From contig NZ_CP163512.1 of the NCBI RefSeq assembly GCF_041075285.1, positions 2,294,001 to 2,358,000 of the forward strand: 64,000 nt of DNA. The letters run 5' to 3'. Numbering within the stretch: position 1 is the stretch's first letter; each line of letters begins with the position of its first letter. The position numbers and the translations under genes were made by a program. Positions 1-10,111 of this stretch are shown piece by piece. Source of the stretch: Providencia rettgeri (GTDB taxonomy: Bacteria; Pseudomonadota; Gammaproteobacteria; Enterobacterales; Enterobacteriaceae). Below the pieces are notes generated by a model. It saw only the letters and a list, made by a program, of their open reading frames with translations. It was not told where the DNA came from and did not search any database.

Positions 1-335
1 GCCCTACTTTGCCGGATAGCTGGTTTGATTTAGGTGATAGCCTGAACAGTTCATGGTATTGCACATCAAAATATGACCCTTATTCATGTTTAGGGTTTAT
101 GGCTGATGTAAATCAAGATGGTCAAGATGATATGGTTATGTGTTATTCCTACCCCACGAGTACCACCATTGATTGCAATATTTGGCAGCAAACAGAACAA
201 ACTTGGGAAGTTGTCGATACACAAAGCCATTCATACAATACGGTGCAAAATAAAGACGCTGCTTGGGATAATTTGCTCAATGGGCAATTTACCTTAAAAA
301 CTAAAGAGTGGTTAAACATTACCCCTGCCCCATAA
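1..335 (+). CDS. 3' end of an unidentified protein (5' partial)
   Basis: The frame is open to the left edge of the window, so only about the last 111 residues are present and the start lies outside. I do not recognise the gene. The fragment contains a DVNQDGQDD stretch (around bases 110-136), which resembles the Asp/Asn-rich calcium loops of FG-GAP/VCBS or dockerin-type repeats, followed by a Trp/Thr-rich tail. Four cysteines are present. Such motifs are common in exported proteins, but the N-terminus that would show a signal is missing. The stop is followed 20 bp later by the first terminator-bracketed repeat. In E. coli trxB would lie upstream of cydD; this is clearly not TrxB. Confidence 0.6.
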   Translation, partial: PTLPDSWFDLGDSLNSSWYCTSKYDPYSCLGFMADVNQDGQDDMVMCYSYPTSTTIDCNIWQQTEQTWEVVDTQSHSYNTVQNKDAAWDNLLNGQFTLKTKEWLNITPAP

Positions 336-355
336 TCCACACTAACAATTTGAAC

Positions 356-542
356 GGCTTAACATAAGTTGTTAAGCCTGAGGTTGTTGACAAAGTGGGA
401 GAAAAGCGTGGTTTTTCCCACTTTGTGTTATCAGGCGAAAATCAATATATTGATTTTCCTTATTTTTTCAAAACCTATCCAACCTGCTGACAAACCTAAT
501 CGGTTTGTCAGCAGTCTGCGGCTTAACATAAGTTGTTAAGCC
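356..542 (+). repeat. Terminator-bracketed repeat, copy 1
   Basis: A 141-bp core (379-519) lies between two identical 23-nt stem-loops (356-378 and 520-542; arms GGCTTAACA/TGTTAAGCC). The core begins TGAGGTTGTTGACAAAG and ends GCAGTCTGC. It holds three hairpins: 391-425 (arms CAAAGTGGGA/TCCCACTTTG), a perfect 22-nt palindrome at 437-458 (half-site GAAAATCAATA), and 484-514 (arms CTGCTGACAAACC/GGTTTGTCAGCAG). The orientation is sense relative to the upstream gene. Related copies are at 25197, 45446, 51759 and 61359, with a degenerate one at 33059. Confidence 0.9.
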
Positions 543-906
543 TTCTTTCCATTACGTAAAAATACAGTAGTATTCTATAACTTTTGTATTTCGCCCTAAC
601 CCTAGTTTGAAATATTCAATTTACCTTTACTGAACAATTTGATAACAAAGCACTTTCCACATTAAATAACCCTTTTTTATTATGTAACATCTGCCAGTTA
701 AGCTGCTATGATGTAGCGTAAATAACCGAATTACAGGCCGAGATCAAAAATACCGTTTTCACTGTTTTCATTAAATATGTTACTTGATCATTATTTCACC
801 GCCCTGATGTTATTTGGCTCTATAGCGAACGATAAAAACGATGTTAGGCTTTCACAACCTAACTATACTCAATGATATTAAAATGACACCTGCTAACTAA
901 ATCATT
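543..906. other. Intergenic region upstream of cydD
   Basis: AT-rich region of 364 bp with no convincing ORF. It should hold the cydD promoter. A weak FNR-like sequence (TTGATCATTATTTC, 784-797) matches only part of the TTGAT-N4-ATCAA consensus, so FNR control, known for E. coli cydDC, is not demonstrated. No good Shine-Dalgarno sequence precedes the cydD ATG. Confidence 0.4.
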
Positions 907-2676
907 ATGGATAAATCAAGACAGACTGAATTGGTACGTTGGTTAAAACAGCACAGTGCGCCCGCGAAGCGCTGGTTGCGGATCTCTATGCTATTAGGCA
1001 TGGTGAGTGGATTACTGATTATTGCTCAGGCTTGGTTCTTAGCGGTCATCCTACAAGCACTGATCATGGATAGCACCCCTCGAGAACAACTATTGACCCC
1101 ATTTTGCCTTCTGATTGGCGTGTTTATTTTTCGTGCTATAGTCACCTATGTTCGAGAGCGCGTTGGTTTTCGTTGCGGTCAAGTTGTTCGACAAGAAATT
1201 CGTACTCGCGTATTAGATAAACTGCAAGAACTCGGCCCTGTTTGGGTGAAAGGTAAACCCGCGGGAAGCTGGGCGACTATTATTCTTGAACAAATTGAAG
1301 ATATGCAAGACTACTATTCGCGCTATCTTCCTCAAATGTATCTTGCCGCAATAGTGCCCATTATGATCCTTATCGCTATCTTCCCATTTAACTGGGCTGC
1401 GGCGATGATCCTGTTTGTTACTGCCCCTTTGATCCCCATTTTTATGGCTTTAGTGGGCTTAGGCGCTGCTGATGCAAACCGCCGCAACTTTATTGCACTT
1501 GGACGCTTAAGTGGTAGCTTCTTAGATAGACTCAGAGGACTGGATACCCTTCGTTTATTTTTCCGTGAAAAAGCAGAAATCCAGCAAATTCGCGAATCTA
1601 CTGAAGATTTTCGCTCCAGAACCATGGAAGTACTGCGTATGGCGTTTTTGTCTTCTGGCGTTTTAGAGTTTTTTGCTTCAATTTCCATTGCTGTGGTTGC
1701 AGTATATTTCGGATTCTCCTATTTAGGTGAAATGAATTTTGGTAGCTACGGCTTGCCTGTCACGCTATTTGCGGGTTTCCTTGCGCTGATCCTTTCTCCT
1801 GAGTTTTTCCAGCCACTGCGTGACTTAGGTACTTATTACCATGCTAAGGCTCAGGCCTTAGGGGCTGCCGAAACGTTACAAACACTGCTTAATAGCGAAG
1901 GGGAAGAAAAGCCCCAACAAGGTACGAAAACACTGGCCGCCAATGAAGCTATTCGGATCCAAGCGAGTCAACTCGAAATTTTATCTCACGATGGTATCCG
2001 CCTTGCAGGTCCCCTCAATTTCACCATTGAGCCTCAACAACGCATTGCATTAGTTGGGCAAAGTGGGGCAGGGAAAAGTTCATTACTCAATTTACTCCTT
2101 GGGTTTTTACCTTACCAAGGCTCAATCACCGTTAATGGCATTGAATTGCGTGAGCTGAACCCTGAAAAATGGCGTGAATTACTCGGCTGGGTTGGTCAAA
2201 ACCCGCATTTGCCTGAACAAACGTTAATTGAAAATATCTGCTTAGGCAAACCAAATGCTTCCGCGGAAGAGATTCAGCAAGCCATTGATAAAGCATATGT
2301 TTCTGAGTTTTTACCACATTTACCTGATGGCTTAAATACGCGCCTTGGTGACTACGCGGCACGCCTCTCTGTTGGGCAAGCGCAGCGTGTTGCTGTTGCA
2401 CGGGTTTTATTAAAATCATCGCGGTTATTATTATTAGATGAACCCGCAGCAAGCCTTGATTCACATAGTGAACAACGCGTTATGCAGACGTTGAACCAGC
2501 TATCAGAGCAACAAACAACCTTACTTGTTACGCACTTACTGGAAGAAACAGTAGATTACGACCAAATTTGGGTAATGGCTAACGGCCAAATCATTCAGCA
2601 AGGGAATTACCAGCAACTCAGCCAGTCTGAAGGGGCGTTTTCCCAGTTATTAGCCCATCGTAGTGAGGAGCTTTGA
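907..2676 (+). CDS. cydD: CydD, heterodimeric ABC exporter subunit for glutathione/cysteine
   Basis: Inner-membrane ABC exporter half-transporter of 589 residues that pairs with CydC to move glutathione and cysteine to the periplasm, needed for assembly of cytochrome bd oxidase. The first ~320 residues form the six-helix exporter domain. The nucleotide-binding domain shows Walker A GQSGAGKSS (around residue 383), a variant signature SVGQAQR (around 487) in place of LSGGQ, Walker B LLLLDEPAASLD (around 506) and the H-loop His in VTHLLEE. The next gene, cydC, starts 2 bp after this stop, so the two are co-transcribed. The length agrees with E. coli CydD (588). Confidence 0.96.
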   Translation: MDKSRQTELVRWLKQHSAPAKRWLRISMLLGMVSGLLIIAQAWFLAVILQALIMDSTPREQLLTPFCLLIGVFIFRAIVTYVRERVGFRCGQVVRQEIRTRVLDKLQELGPVWVKGKPAGSWATIILEQIEDMQDYYSRYLPQMYLAAIVPIMILIAIFPFNWAAAMILFVTAPLIPIFMALVGLGAADANRRNFIALGRLSGSFLDRLRGLDTLRLFFREKAEIQQIRESTEDFRSRTMEVLRMAFLSSGVLEFFASISIAVVAVYFGFSYLGEMNFGSYGLPVTLFAGFLALILSPEFFQPLRDLGTYYHAKAQALGAAETLQTLLNSEGEEKPQQGTKTLAANEAIRIQASQLEILSHDGIRLAGPLNFTIEPQQRIALVGQSGAGKSSLLNLLLGFLPYQGSITVNGIELRELNPEKWRELLGWVGQNPHLPEQTLIENICLGKPNASAEEIQQAIDKAYVSEFLPHLPDGLNTRLGDYAARLSVGQAQRVAVARVLLKSSRLLLLDEPAASLDSHSEQRVMQTLNQLSEQQTTLLVTHLLEETVDYDQIWVMANGQIIQQGNYQQLSQSEGAFSQLLAHRSEEL

Positions 2677-2678
2677 TA

Positions 2679-4421
2679 ATGAAAATTTTATATCCTTTCT
2701 TAGCCCTCTACCGCCGTCATTGGTTTTTAATCACGCTTGGGATCATTTTGGCGATTGTCACATTACTTGCTAGTATTGGGCTATTAACACTCTCTGGCTG
2801 GTTTTTAGCAGGTACCGCCATCGCAGGCTTTCCAGGGCTGTACTATTTTAACTATATGCTACCCGCAGCTGGTGTACGGGGTGCGGCAATTTTCCGTACT
2901 GCCGGCCGTTATGGTGAGCGGTTAGTCAGTCACGATGCAACATTCAAAGTCCTTGCTCACTTACGCGTTTTTGCTTTTAGCAAAATACTCCCACTTTCGC
3001 CGGGGGGAATTAGCCGCTTCCGCCAAGGGGAGCTGTTAAACCGTTTAGTCGCTGATGTCGAAACCCTCGATCACCTCTATTTACGAGTGTTATCACCGAT
3101 TATCACTGCATTTTTTGTCACGTTCGTCTTGATTTTTGGTTTGAGCTACCTCGATCCTCGCCTCGCATGGACACTCGGTGGCGTGATGTTATTCTTGCTG
3201 TTCACCATGCCATTTGTTTTTTACCGCGCAGGTAAGCCAATTGGTCGTGAACTCACTGAGCTTCGCGGCGACTACCGAACCATTTTAACCTCAGCGCTGC
3301 AAGGTCAAGCAGAGCTAACTTTATTTGGCGCGACTGCACGTTTTCGTCACAATCTTTGGCAGATTGAAAATAACTGGCAAACACGCCAGCAACAGCAAGC
3401 GGCTTTAACAGGGTTATCTCAAGCGATCATTTTATTTGCATCAGGTGTGACGGCAACATTGTTATTGTGGATGGCTGCAGACCATGTTGGTGGAGATACT
3501 CAACCTGGTGCCCTGATCGCACTGTTTGTTTTTTGTTCGCTAGCTGCCTTTGAAGCATTAGGTCCCGTTGCTGTCGCTTTCCAACATATGGGGCAAGTGA
3601 TTGCTTCGGCAACCCGCGTTTCACAACTGATGACTGCAAAACCAGAGGTCACTTTCCCAGCGGAAAGTCCTTCCATTACAACATTGGAAAACCTGACTGT
3701 TGATAATATCTCGTTCACCTACCCCGATCAGCCCTTTGCTGTGCTTAATAACGTATCATTGAGCTTAAATAAAGGACAACACCTCGCTTTACTTGGGAAA
3801 ACAGGGTGCGGCAAATCAACGCTCCTGCAACTGTTAACCCGTGCATGGGATGTCGACAGCGGTACAATTACATTAAATGGCCAGCCGATTAACACGTTTA
3901 GTGAAAAATCACTGCGTAGCATTATGTCAGTGGTGCCACAGCGAGTACATGTGTTCAGCGACACTCTGCGTAATAACCTGCTATTGGCCAATGACCAAGC
4001 CACAGATGCAGAATTAAATGCGGTGTTACAACAAGTTGGCTTAGGTAATCTGCTTGAGAATGAATTGAAGCTCAACGCATGGATGGGGGAAGGTGGTCGC
4101 CAGTTATCGGGGGGCGAACAGCGCCGTTTAGGCATTGCTCGTGCCTTATTGCATAATACGCCACTTGTGCTAATGGATGAGCCAACGGAAGGATTAGACG
4201 CTCAAACAGAACAGCAAATTTTAACGCTCTTAAAAGAAAAGTGTGCGGATAAAACGTTAATTGTGATCACCCATCGCATGCAAGGTCTAGAAGAAATGGA
4301 TAACATTTGTGTGATGGATAGTGGTAAAATTGTCGAACAAGGCTCCCATCAAGCGCTATTAGACATGCAAGGTCGCTATTATCAATTCCGCCAGCGCCAT
4401 TGGGCTCAGAAAACATACTGA
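2679..4421 (+). CDS. cydC: CydC, heterodimeric ABC exporter subunit for glutathione/cysteine
   Basis: Partner of CydD in the glutathione/cysteine exporter of the inner membrane; 580 residues from the ATG at 2679. That ATG is preferred to an in-frame TTG at 2673 because GAGGAG (2665-2670) lies at normal spacing before it. The N-terminal half carries the exporter transmembrane helices. The C-terminal half has Walker [11 protein letters not shown] (around residue 372), signature LSGGEQRR (around 476), Walker [13 protein letters not shown] (around 495) and the H-loop in VITHRM. The canonical signature here against the degenerate one in CydD suggests asymmetric ATP sites. The stop codon is embedded in the Shine-Dalgarno region of aat. 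Confidence 0.96.
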   Translation: MKILYPFLALYRRHWFLITLGIILAIVTLLASIGLLTLSGWFLAGTAIAGFPGLYYFNYMLPAAGVRGAAIFRTAGRYGERLVSHDATFKVLAHLRVFAFSKILPLSPGGISRFRQGELLNRLVADVETLDHLYLRVLSPIITAFFVTFVLIFGLSYLDPRLAWTLGGVMLFLLFTMPFVFYRAGKPIGRELTELRGDYRTILTSALQGQAELTLFGATARFRHNLWQIENNWQTRQQQQAALTGLSQAIILFASGVTATLLLWMAADHVGGDTQPGALIALFVFCSLAAFEALGPVAVAFQHMGQVIASATRVSQLMTAKPEVTFPAESPSITTLENLTVDNISFTYPDQPFAVLNNVSLSLNKGQHLALLGKTGCGKSTLLQLLTRAWDVDSGTITLNGQPINTFSEKSLRSIMSVVPQRVHVFSDTLRNNLLLANDQATDAELNAVLQQVGLGNLLENELKLNAWMGEGGRQLSGGEQRRLGIARALLHNTPLVLMDEPTEGLDAQTEQQILTLLKEKCADKTLIVITHRMQGLEEMDNICVMDSGKIVEQGSHQALLDMQGRYYQFRQRHWAQKTY

Positions 4422-4429
4422 GGCGCAGC

Positions 4430-5131
4430 ATGTACCAACTCGATGATGACTCATATGTGTTCCCTCCCGTATCTGAAGCGATGCGGGAACCCAATGGTTT
4501 ATTAGCTATCGGTGGCGATCTTTCATCAAAAAGGCTGCAAGCGGCGTATTATGATGGTATCTTCCCATGGTTCAATCCAAGTGAGATGCCTTTATGGTGG
4601 TCACCGGATCCAAGGGCGGTGTTAATGATAGGGGATTTGCACATCAGCCGCTCAATGAAAAAAGTGCTAAAAAAACAGCTTTACCGCATTACCATCAATC
4701 ATGCTTTTAAAGATGTGATTGAAGCGTGTTCTGTGCGTGAAGAAGGAACCTGGATCCTGCCTGAAGTTCAAGCCGGCTACCTTGAATTACACCATGAGGG
4801 GCTCGCCCATTCTGTTGAAGCTTGGTACGGTGACAAACTGGTTGGTGGCCTGTACGGAGTTAATGTGGGGCACCTATTTTGTGGGGAATCCATGTTCAGT
4901 AGAATGAATGATGCATCCAAATTTGCTTTTATTACATTCTATTTTCATTTTTTGCGCTATAATGGGCAGCTTTTTGATTGTCAGGTACTTAACCACCACA
5001 CCGCCTCATTGGGCGCAAAAGAAATATCCCGAAGGGATTTTTTACATATTCTTTATCGGTGGCGTGACAAAGGGATAGATCCCGCCTGCTGGATACCGCA
5101 ATCGATTGATTTACCGCCAATATTCGATTAG
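4430..5131 (+). CDS. aat: Leucyl/phenylalanyl-tRNA--protein transferase
   Basis: Cytoplasmic transferase that adds Leu or Phe from aminoacyl-tRNA to N-terminal Arg/Lys of proteins, creating N-degrons of the Leu/N-end rule. The family signature [14 protein letters not shown] and the block [22 protein letters not shown] are near the N-terminus, and [10 protein letters not shown] and FDCQVLNHH follow. I chose the ATG at 4430 (233 residues; E. coli 234) over an upstream TTG at 4400 that would overlap cydC; GAGG (4420-4423) precedes it. The N-degrons it makes are recognised by ClpS and degraded by ClpAP, both encoded just downstream on the other strand. Confidence 0.95.
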   Translation: MYQLDDDSYVFPPVSEAMREPNGLLAIGGDLSSKRLQAAYYDGIFPWFNPSEMPLWWSPDPRAVLMIGDLHISRSMKKVLKKQLYRITINHAFKDVIEACSVREEGTWILPEVQAGYLELHHEGLAHSVEAWYGDKLVGGLYGVNVGHLFCGESMFSRMNDASKFAFITFYFHFLRYNGQLFDCQVLNHHTASLGAKEISRRDFLHILYRWRDKGIDPACWIPQSIDLPPIFD

Positions 5132-5272
5132 TGAACGTTGGTTTATTATTAATTTTATTCCTTCACATAAGCATAAAGATCGCGTTAAAATGCGACACTT
5201 CTTTACTTAGTGCGGGTTTTTGGGCATTATCTTGCCCGTTAAAAATCACGGTTATTAAACTTAGAGGATTAG

Positions 5273-5491
<219 letters not shown>

Positions 5492-5518
5492 TTACCTCTT
5501 CAGGCAAGGCCTGACATT

Positions 5519-5545
5519 ACCACAGGTGCATGATACACCTGTGGT
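5519..5545. terminator. Hairpin between convergent infA and clpA
   Basis: Inverted repeat with arms ACCACAGGTG/CACCTGTGGT in the short gap between the converging infA and clpA 3' ends. There is no clear U-tract on either side, so it may act as a shared 3'-end stabiliser or a weak bidirectional terminator. Confidence 0.5.
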
Positions 5546-5559
5546 TAATATTATTAATG

Positions 5560-7845
5560 TCAGAATACCGCATCCTCCGGAGAGGCCTTGTGCACGCTAC
5601 TGAAGCTGTATGTCAGTGTGTTACTCTTTTCATCAAGCCCGATACTTACCGAGCCGCCGTTAGTGAGTGAGCCAAACAGCAATTCGTTCGCTAATGGTTT
5701 TTTCAGGTTATCCTGAATTGTGCGTGCCATAGGTCGGGCACCCATTGCTTTATCATAGCCTTTTTCACACAACCAGCGACGTGCCGCAGCGCTCACCTCG
5801 ATGGATACGCCCTTCTCATCCAACTGTGCTTGTAACTCAACAATAAATTTATCAACAACTTGTGTGATAATTTCTGGTGTCAGTGAGTTGAACCAAATAA
5901 TGCCATCAAGACGGTTACGGAACTCAGGCGAGAAAGCACGCTTAATTTCAGACATTGCATCAGTGCTGTTATCCTGCTCTGCAAAACCAATGGAACGGCG
6001 CTGAGTTTCTTGAACCCCTGCGTTTGTTGTCATAACAACAATCACATTGCGGAAATCTGCTTTACGACCGTTATTATCGGTCAGTGTACCGTGATCCATT
6101 ACTTGCAGTAAGATATTAAACACATCAGGGTGCGCTTTTTCAATTTCATCCAATAGTACCACTGAGTGTGGATGCTTAATTACCGCATCGGTTAATAAGC
6201 CACCTTGATCAAAACCGACGTAGCCCGGAGGTGCACCAATTAAACGGCTGACGGTATGGCGCTCCATGTACTCAGACATATCAAAACGCAATAGTTTAAT
6301 ATCCAACGCTTTGGCTAATTGAACGGTGACTTCCGTTTTCCCCACCCCTGTCGGGCCAGCAAACAAGAATGAGCCGACGGGTTTGTTTTCTAACCCTAAC
6401 CCTGCACGATTCATTTTGATCGCTTCAGACAGCGCCTCAATAGCTTTATCTTGACCAAACACTAACATCTTCAAGCGTGAATCAAGGGATCTGAGTTTAT
6501 CTTTATCACTTGATGATACCGTTTTTTCTGGGATACGTGCGATACGCGCCACCACGGTTTCAATTTCAGGCACACCGATAGTTTTTTTACGTTTGCTTGG
6601 AGCGACTAAACGAGTGCGCGCGCCAGCTTCATCAATTACATCAATCGCTTTGTCAGGCAAGTGCCTATCAGTAATGTATTTAATGGATAAATCCACCGCA
6701 GCTTGAATGGCTTTTGCGGTATAGCGCACATCGTGATGTGCTTCATATTTAGGTTTTAACCCATTAATGATACGGATAGTTTCTTCGGGTGTCGGCTCAA
6801 CAATATCAATTTTTTGGAAACGACGAGCCAACGCTCTGTCTTTTTCAAAGACACTAGCGAATTCTTGGTAGGTTGTTGAACCAATCACACGGATCCGCCC
6901 ACCTGACAGTAACGGTTTAATTAAGTTTGCCGCATCAACTTGCCCACCGGATGCCGCCCCCGCACCAATAATGGTATGGATTTCATCGATGAATAAAATA
7001 CTTTTCGGGTCTTTTTCTAACATTTTTAGTAGGGCTTTGAAGCGTTTTTCAAAATCCCCACGGTATTTAGTGCCCGCTAACAATGAGCCGATATCTAAAG
7101 AATAAATGGTGCAGCCTTTCATAACATCAGGCACATCGCCCTGTTCGATACGCCATGCAAGACCTTCGGCAATTGCGGTTTTACCGACACCAGATTCTCC
7201 CACTAATAGCGGATTATTTTTACGGCGACGGCATAAGACTTGGATAGTGCGCTCTAATTCGGCCTGACGCCCTACCAGTGGGTCGATATTCCCTTTTTTA
7301 GCCTGTTGGTTCAGGTTAGTTGTGAAGTTGTCCATATGGTCTTCTGAGAGGGGTTGCTCTTCATTCGACGTGTTGTTATTGGACATGTCGTTATCCGAAG
7401 ACGATGACTCTTCACCTTTTACTGTACCGTGGGAGATATAATTGACCACATCTAAGCGGCTAACATCGTGCTTACGCAATAAATACGCAGCTTGGGATTC
7501 TTGTTCACTAAAAATCGCGACAAGGACATTTGCCCCGCTCACCTCACTGCGCCCTGATGACTGTACATGGAATACCGCCCTTTGCAACACTCGCTGAAAA
7601 CTGAGTGTCGGTTGGGTGTCTCTGTTATCATTTTCGGGTAACAAAGGTGTAGTTTGCGCGATAAAGTGTTCCAGTTCTTGACGTAAAGCGACAAGATCAA
7701 CCTTACAAGCCTCTAAAGCTTCGCGTGCCGAGAGGTTACTCAGTAACGCCAGCAATAGGTGCTCTACAGTCATAAACTCATGGCGACTGTCTTTCGCTTT
7801 CGTAAAAGCTACGTTTAAACTAAGCTCCAGTTCTTGATTGAGCAT
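5560..7845 (-). CDS. clpA: ClpA, ATPase/unfoldase subunit of the ClpAP protease
   Basis: AAA+ unfoldase (761 residues) that feeds substrates to the ClpP peptidase. It has an N-terminal Clp repeat domain that docks ClpS ([13 protein letters not shown]), a first AAA+ module with Walker A GESGVGKT and Walker [10 protein letters not shown], and a second module with GPTGVGKTE and [11 protein letters not shown]. The acidic, Ser/Asn-rich linker around residues 140-170 is typical. The ATG at 7845 is chosen over an in-frame GTG at 7849-7851 because GGGAGG sits seven bases upstream and the protein then begins [11 protein letters not shown] as in E. coli. clpS starts 350 bp upstream and the two probably form an operon. 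Confidence 0.97.
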   Translation of the reverse strand: MLNQELELSLNVAFTKAKDSRHEFMTVEHLLLALLSNLSAREALEACKVDLVALRQELEHFIAQTTPLLPENDNRDTQPTLSFQRVLQRAVFHVQSSGRSEVSGANVLVAIFSEQESQAAYLLRKHDVSRLDVVNYISHGTVKGEESSSSDNDMSNNNTSNEEQPLSEDHMDNFTTNLNQQAKKGNIDPLVGRQAELERTIQVLCRRRKNNPLLVGESGVGKTAIAEGLAWRIEQGDVPDVMKGCTIYSLDIGSLLAGTKYRGDFEKRFKALLKMLEKDPKSILFIDEIHTIIGAGAASGGQVDAANLIKPLLSGGRIRVIGSTTYQEFASVFEKDRALARRFQKIDIVEPTPEETIRIINGLKPKYEAHHDVRYTAKAIQAAVDLSIKYITDRHLPDKAIDVIDEAGARTRLVAPSKRKKTIGVPEIETVVARIARIPEKTVSSSDKDKLRSLDSRLKMLVFGQDKAIEALSEAIKMNRAGLGLENKPVGSFLFAGPTGVGKTEVTVQLAKALDIKLLRFDMSEYMERHTVSRLIGAPPGYVGFDQGGLLTDAVIKHPHSVVLLDEIEKAHPDVFNILLQVMDHGTLTDNNGRKADFRNVIVVMTTNAGVQETQRRSIGFAEQDNSTDAMSEIKRAFSPEFRNRLDGIIWFNSLTPEIITQVVDKFIVELQAQLDEKGVSIEVSAAARRWLCEKGYDKAMGARPMARTIQDNLKKPLANELLFGSLTNGGSVSIGLDEKSNTLTYSFSSVHKASPEDAVF

Positions 7846-7876
7846 AAGCACCTCCCAAAATTGATATTAAGCCGGA

Positions 7877-8197
7877 TCAGACTTTCTCTATAGTGCAAAG
7901 CAAAGGGTACTCATGCTCGCGGGCAAATGCATTGACCTGCGCCGCTTTTGTTTCTGCAACCTCTGCTGTAAAAATCCCACAAACTCCCTTTCCTTGAATA
8001 TGCACATCTAACATTATCTGTGTAGCGCGTTCTTCATCAAAAGAAAAGTATTTTTGTAACACCTCGACAACAAAATCCATCGGAGTGTAGTCATCATTAT
8101 TCAATAATACCTTATACATAGACGGTGGTTGTAAGGTTTGTTCCACTTCGTCTTTGAAAATGACATCTGTTTTAAATGTGCCTAGAAAATCGCTCAT
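7877..8197 (-). CDS. clpS: ClpS, adaptor of ClpAP and N-recognin
   Basis: Small adaptor (106 residues) that binds proteins with Leu, Phe, Tyr or Trp N-termini and delivers them to ClpA. The folded core shows [20 protein letters not shown], which includes the N-degron pocket residues, and the ClpA-binding segment ending in the CTIEKV tail; the first ~25 residues are the flexible extension. It lies 31 bp upstream of clpA on the same strand, the usual clpSA arrangement. It is divergent from cspD, as in E. coli. Confidence 0.96.
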   Translation of the reverse strand: MSDFLGTFKTDVIFKDEVEQTLQPPSMYKVLLNNDDYTPMDFVVEVLQKYFSFDEERATQIMLDVHIQGKGVCGIFTAEVAETKAAQVNAFAREHEYPLLCTIEKV

Positions 8198-8598
8198 TAC
8201 TTTCTTGCTCAGTCTTGCTCGGTGTTTAACTTCAAATTAAGCATAGTCTTTGTTATCAACGATTTCTATCATTCCTCTTGATAGTGTCACAAAACTATAC
8301 CATTAAATTCTTGTGCCGCTTTTCACAAATAAGCTTTTCATTTGCAGTGTATCATGCTATTAGCCTCAACGCTTCTCTTTAGCAATCTGTGAGCTATCTC
8401 AAATATTATAGAAAATCACATTTAGCGCTTATCGAATTCTTAACACTTTACCATAATTCCTGAAGCTCCCCTCTTGACCTGAGAATGCAATTTACTACAG
8501 TATGTTTTACGAACAATTTATAGCGTATTTTTACTTAGTTTTTGTATACATTTTATACATAGCTGTAAAACACGACTAGCAAACCTAAAGGATGAAAT
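8198..8598. other. Divergent promoter region clpS / cspD
   Basis: A 401-bp AT-rich region between the divergent clpS and cspD starts. A sequence resembling a CRP site (TGTGA-N6-TCAAA, 8388-8403) is visible but imperfect. A near-palindromic GTATACATTTTATACAT stretch (8543-8559) lies about 45 bp before the cspD ATG and could include a -10 element. No ORF worth calling. Confidence 0.4.
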
Positions 8599-8868
8599 AT
8601 GGAGACGGGTATCGTTAAATGGTTCAATAACGCAAAAGGCTTTGGTTTTATTTGTTCGGCTGATGGAGGCGAAGATATTTTTGCTCACTATTCCTGCATA
8701 CAAATGGAAGGTTACAGGACACTAAAAGCAGGTCAAAAAGTACAGTTTAGTGTAACAATTGGCCCGAAAGGCAACCACGCGGATGTTATCATCCCAATGG
8801 TAGCTGAAGAAAACGCAGAAAATGCAGAAAACGTAGAAAACGTAGAAAACAAGCCAGAAGCAAATTAG
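8599..8868 (+). CDS. cspD: CspD-type cold-shock-domain protein
   Basis: 89-residue protein with a single cold-shock domain: RNP1-like KGFGFI and RNP2-like DIFAHYS. By homology and by position next to clpS it is CspD, a single-stranded DNA binding inhibitor of replication made in stationary phase in E. coli. The residues after about 70 are replaced by a low-complexity acidic tail with four (A/V)-Glu-Asn units before KPEAN, encoded by a 9-bp near-repeat at about 8812-8850. A Shine-Dalgarno AAAGGA precedes the ATG. The tail is likely lineage-specific. Confidence 0.9.
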   Translation: METGIVKWFNNAKGFGFICSADGGEDIFAHYSCIQMEGYRTLKAGQKVQFSVTIGPKGNHADVIIPMVAEENAENAENVENVENKPEAN

Positions 8869-8885
8869 TCTTTTGCGCAATAGAG

Positions 8886-8946
8886 CACAGTTAATTATAT
8901 CAATTATATTGATGCTGTTAATAATTAACTGTGGCTATTTTTATAG
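8886..8946. terminator. Terminator between cspD and the DUF1177 gene
   Basis: Long stem with arms CACAGTTAATTAT (8886-8898) and ATAATTAACTGTG (8921-8933), then TATTTTTAT. It sits between convergent 3' ends and could serve cspD. Confidence 0.6.
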
Positions 8947-8948
8947 TA

Positions 8949-9881
8949 TCAATGCCCTGAGGTTTGCAAATGCGACATATCGCCGTACAGTGATGTCAAT
9001 AATGCATATTGTTCTACATCGTAAAACGCACATTGTTTATCCGTAAAGGCTTTCGCCACTTCAATCATAAATTTCACGGCAGCAGCAATATCAATCTCGT
9101 GACTCGCCCCTGTAGAACACCCCGGAACAACGGTTTCTGAACAAATCGCCACACCAACTACAGGTGTAGATGTTGATACCGCAGGTTGCATAATACTATT
9201 GATATGATGAAGACCATTGCCATATGGAGTAATATCCTGAATAGACAATGGAAATGTCACCGCACGTTGCCCACTGCACCACTCCATCAAACGGATCAAA
9301 TCATCAGAAACAGGTAAAATATACCCCTCTTTAACCGTTGGTGATAAAGCATAACCTTTATGGTTTAGTAAACTATTGCCTTTGGTAGTATCTACTGACA
9401 AAATCGCATCCGCTTCCGGAATGGCCTCATGTTGATTCATCGTCACGTCTTCTAAAGGTGAATCCATAAAATCAACGGGAGTATGAGGTCGAGTTGGTGC
9501 ATTAGGGCAAATATGGGTAATGATCACCACATCCCCAACGAGTTTGTCACCTTTGTCATGCATTTGAGCCAATTTCAGTGCCGTTGCAATCGCTGCAATC
9601 GCCCCATCAGCATCTGAGACCACACCAATACGTGAAGGTCTTGCACCAATCCCCCCTAAACGCCCTATGATGCCGAGCGTTGGAGCTTGATGACCTTGCG
9701 ATTTACCTTGGGTGCCTGGAATAAGAATACGAACAAAGTCACTTTGACCTTTCGAATCTGTGACCGTTTTAGAAGAAACTTCAATTGCTGGGAAAGTCTT
9801 GAACAGTGTAACAACATCTTCCCCCTTAACATTTGCGCAATCGATAAGCTCATACGCACAAAGGGTTTGCTTTAGACTCAT
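8949..9881 (-). CDS. DUF1177 family protein
   Basis: A 310-residue soluble protein without signal peptide or membrane helices. I recognise it as DUF1177 from the overall pattern (GIIGRLGGIGARPSRIGVVSDADGAIAA; VVIITHICPNAPTRPH; ICSETVVPGCSTGASHEIDIA), a family of unknown function; this match is from memory. Conserved His, Cys, Asp and Glu in HICPNAP and CSTGASHEID might bind a metal or form an active site. It lies 230 bp downstream of the permease-nitrilase-iclR genes on the same strand, so it probably takes part in the same catabolic pathway, either by read-through or from its own promoter. Confidence 0.65.
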   Translation of the reverse strand: MSLKQTLCAYELIDCANVKGEDVVTLFKTFPAIEVSSKTVTDSKGQSDFVRILIPGTQGKSQGHQAPTLGIIGRLGGIGARPSRIGVVSDADGAIAAIATALKLAQMHDKGDKLVGDVVIITHICPNAPTRPHTPVDFMDSPLEDVTMNQHEAIPEADAILSVDTTKGNSLLNHKGYALSPTVKEGYILPVSDDLIRLMEWCSGQRAVTFPLSIQDITPYGNGLHHINSIMQPAVSTSTPVVGVAICSETVVPGCSTGASHEIDIAAAVKFMIEVAKAFTDKQCAFYDVEQYALLTSLYGDMSHLQTSGH

Positions 9882-10111
9882 TGTACTTCCTTGAATTCTA
9901 ATAATTTTTTATTGAATTGTAGGGCTACTTTGAAATTAGCTCACCTAAAAATATAAGCTCACTTCATTTCACCCGAGTTAAGGCTTGATGGTAAAAAAGC
10001 CTTATTTTTCCTGATGAAGGCGTATTCACGCACTTAAAAATAAAATACTTATAATATAAATTAAAATTAACTACTTACTTTCACTACTTACTTTTGCAAC
10101 ATGATGTATCC

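Noticed and set aside
784..797. FNR box upstream of cydD
   Set aside because: Only one half-site agrees with the consensus; listed as a weak resemblance and not called.
5492..5559. Search for tRNA-Ser (serW), which lies between infA and clpA in E. coli
   Set aside because: Only 68 bp with a simple hairpin is present; no cloverleaf can be formed.
9979..10011. Hairpin AAGGCTT/AAGCCTT between the iclR-type gene and the DUF1177 gene as a terminator of the former
   Set aside because: Its T-tract follows on the plus strand whereas both flanking genes are on the minus strand, so it is oriented wrongly for the upstream gene.
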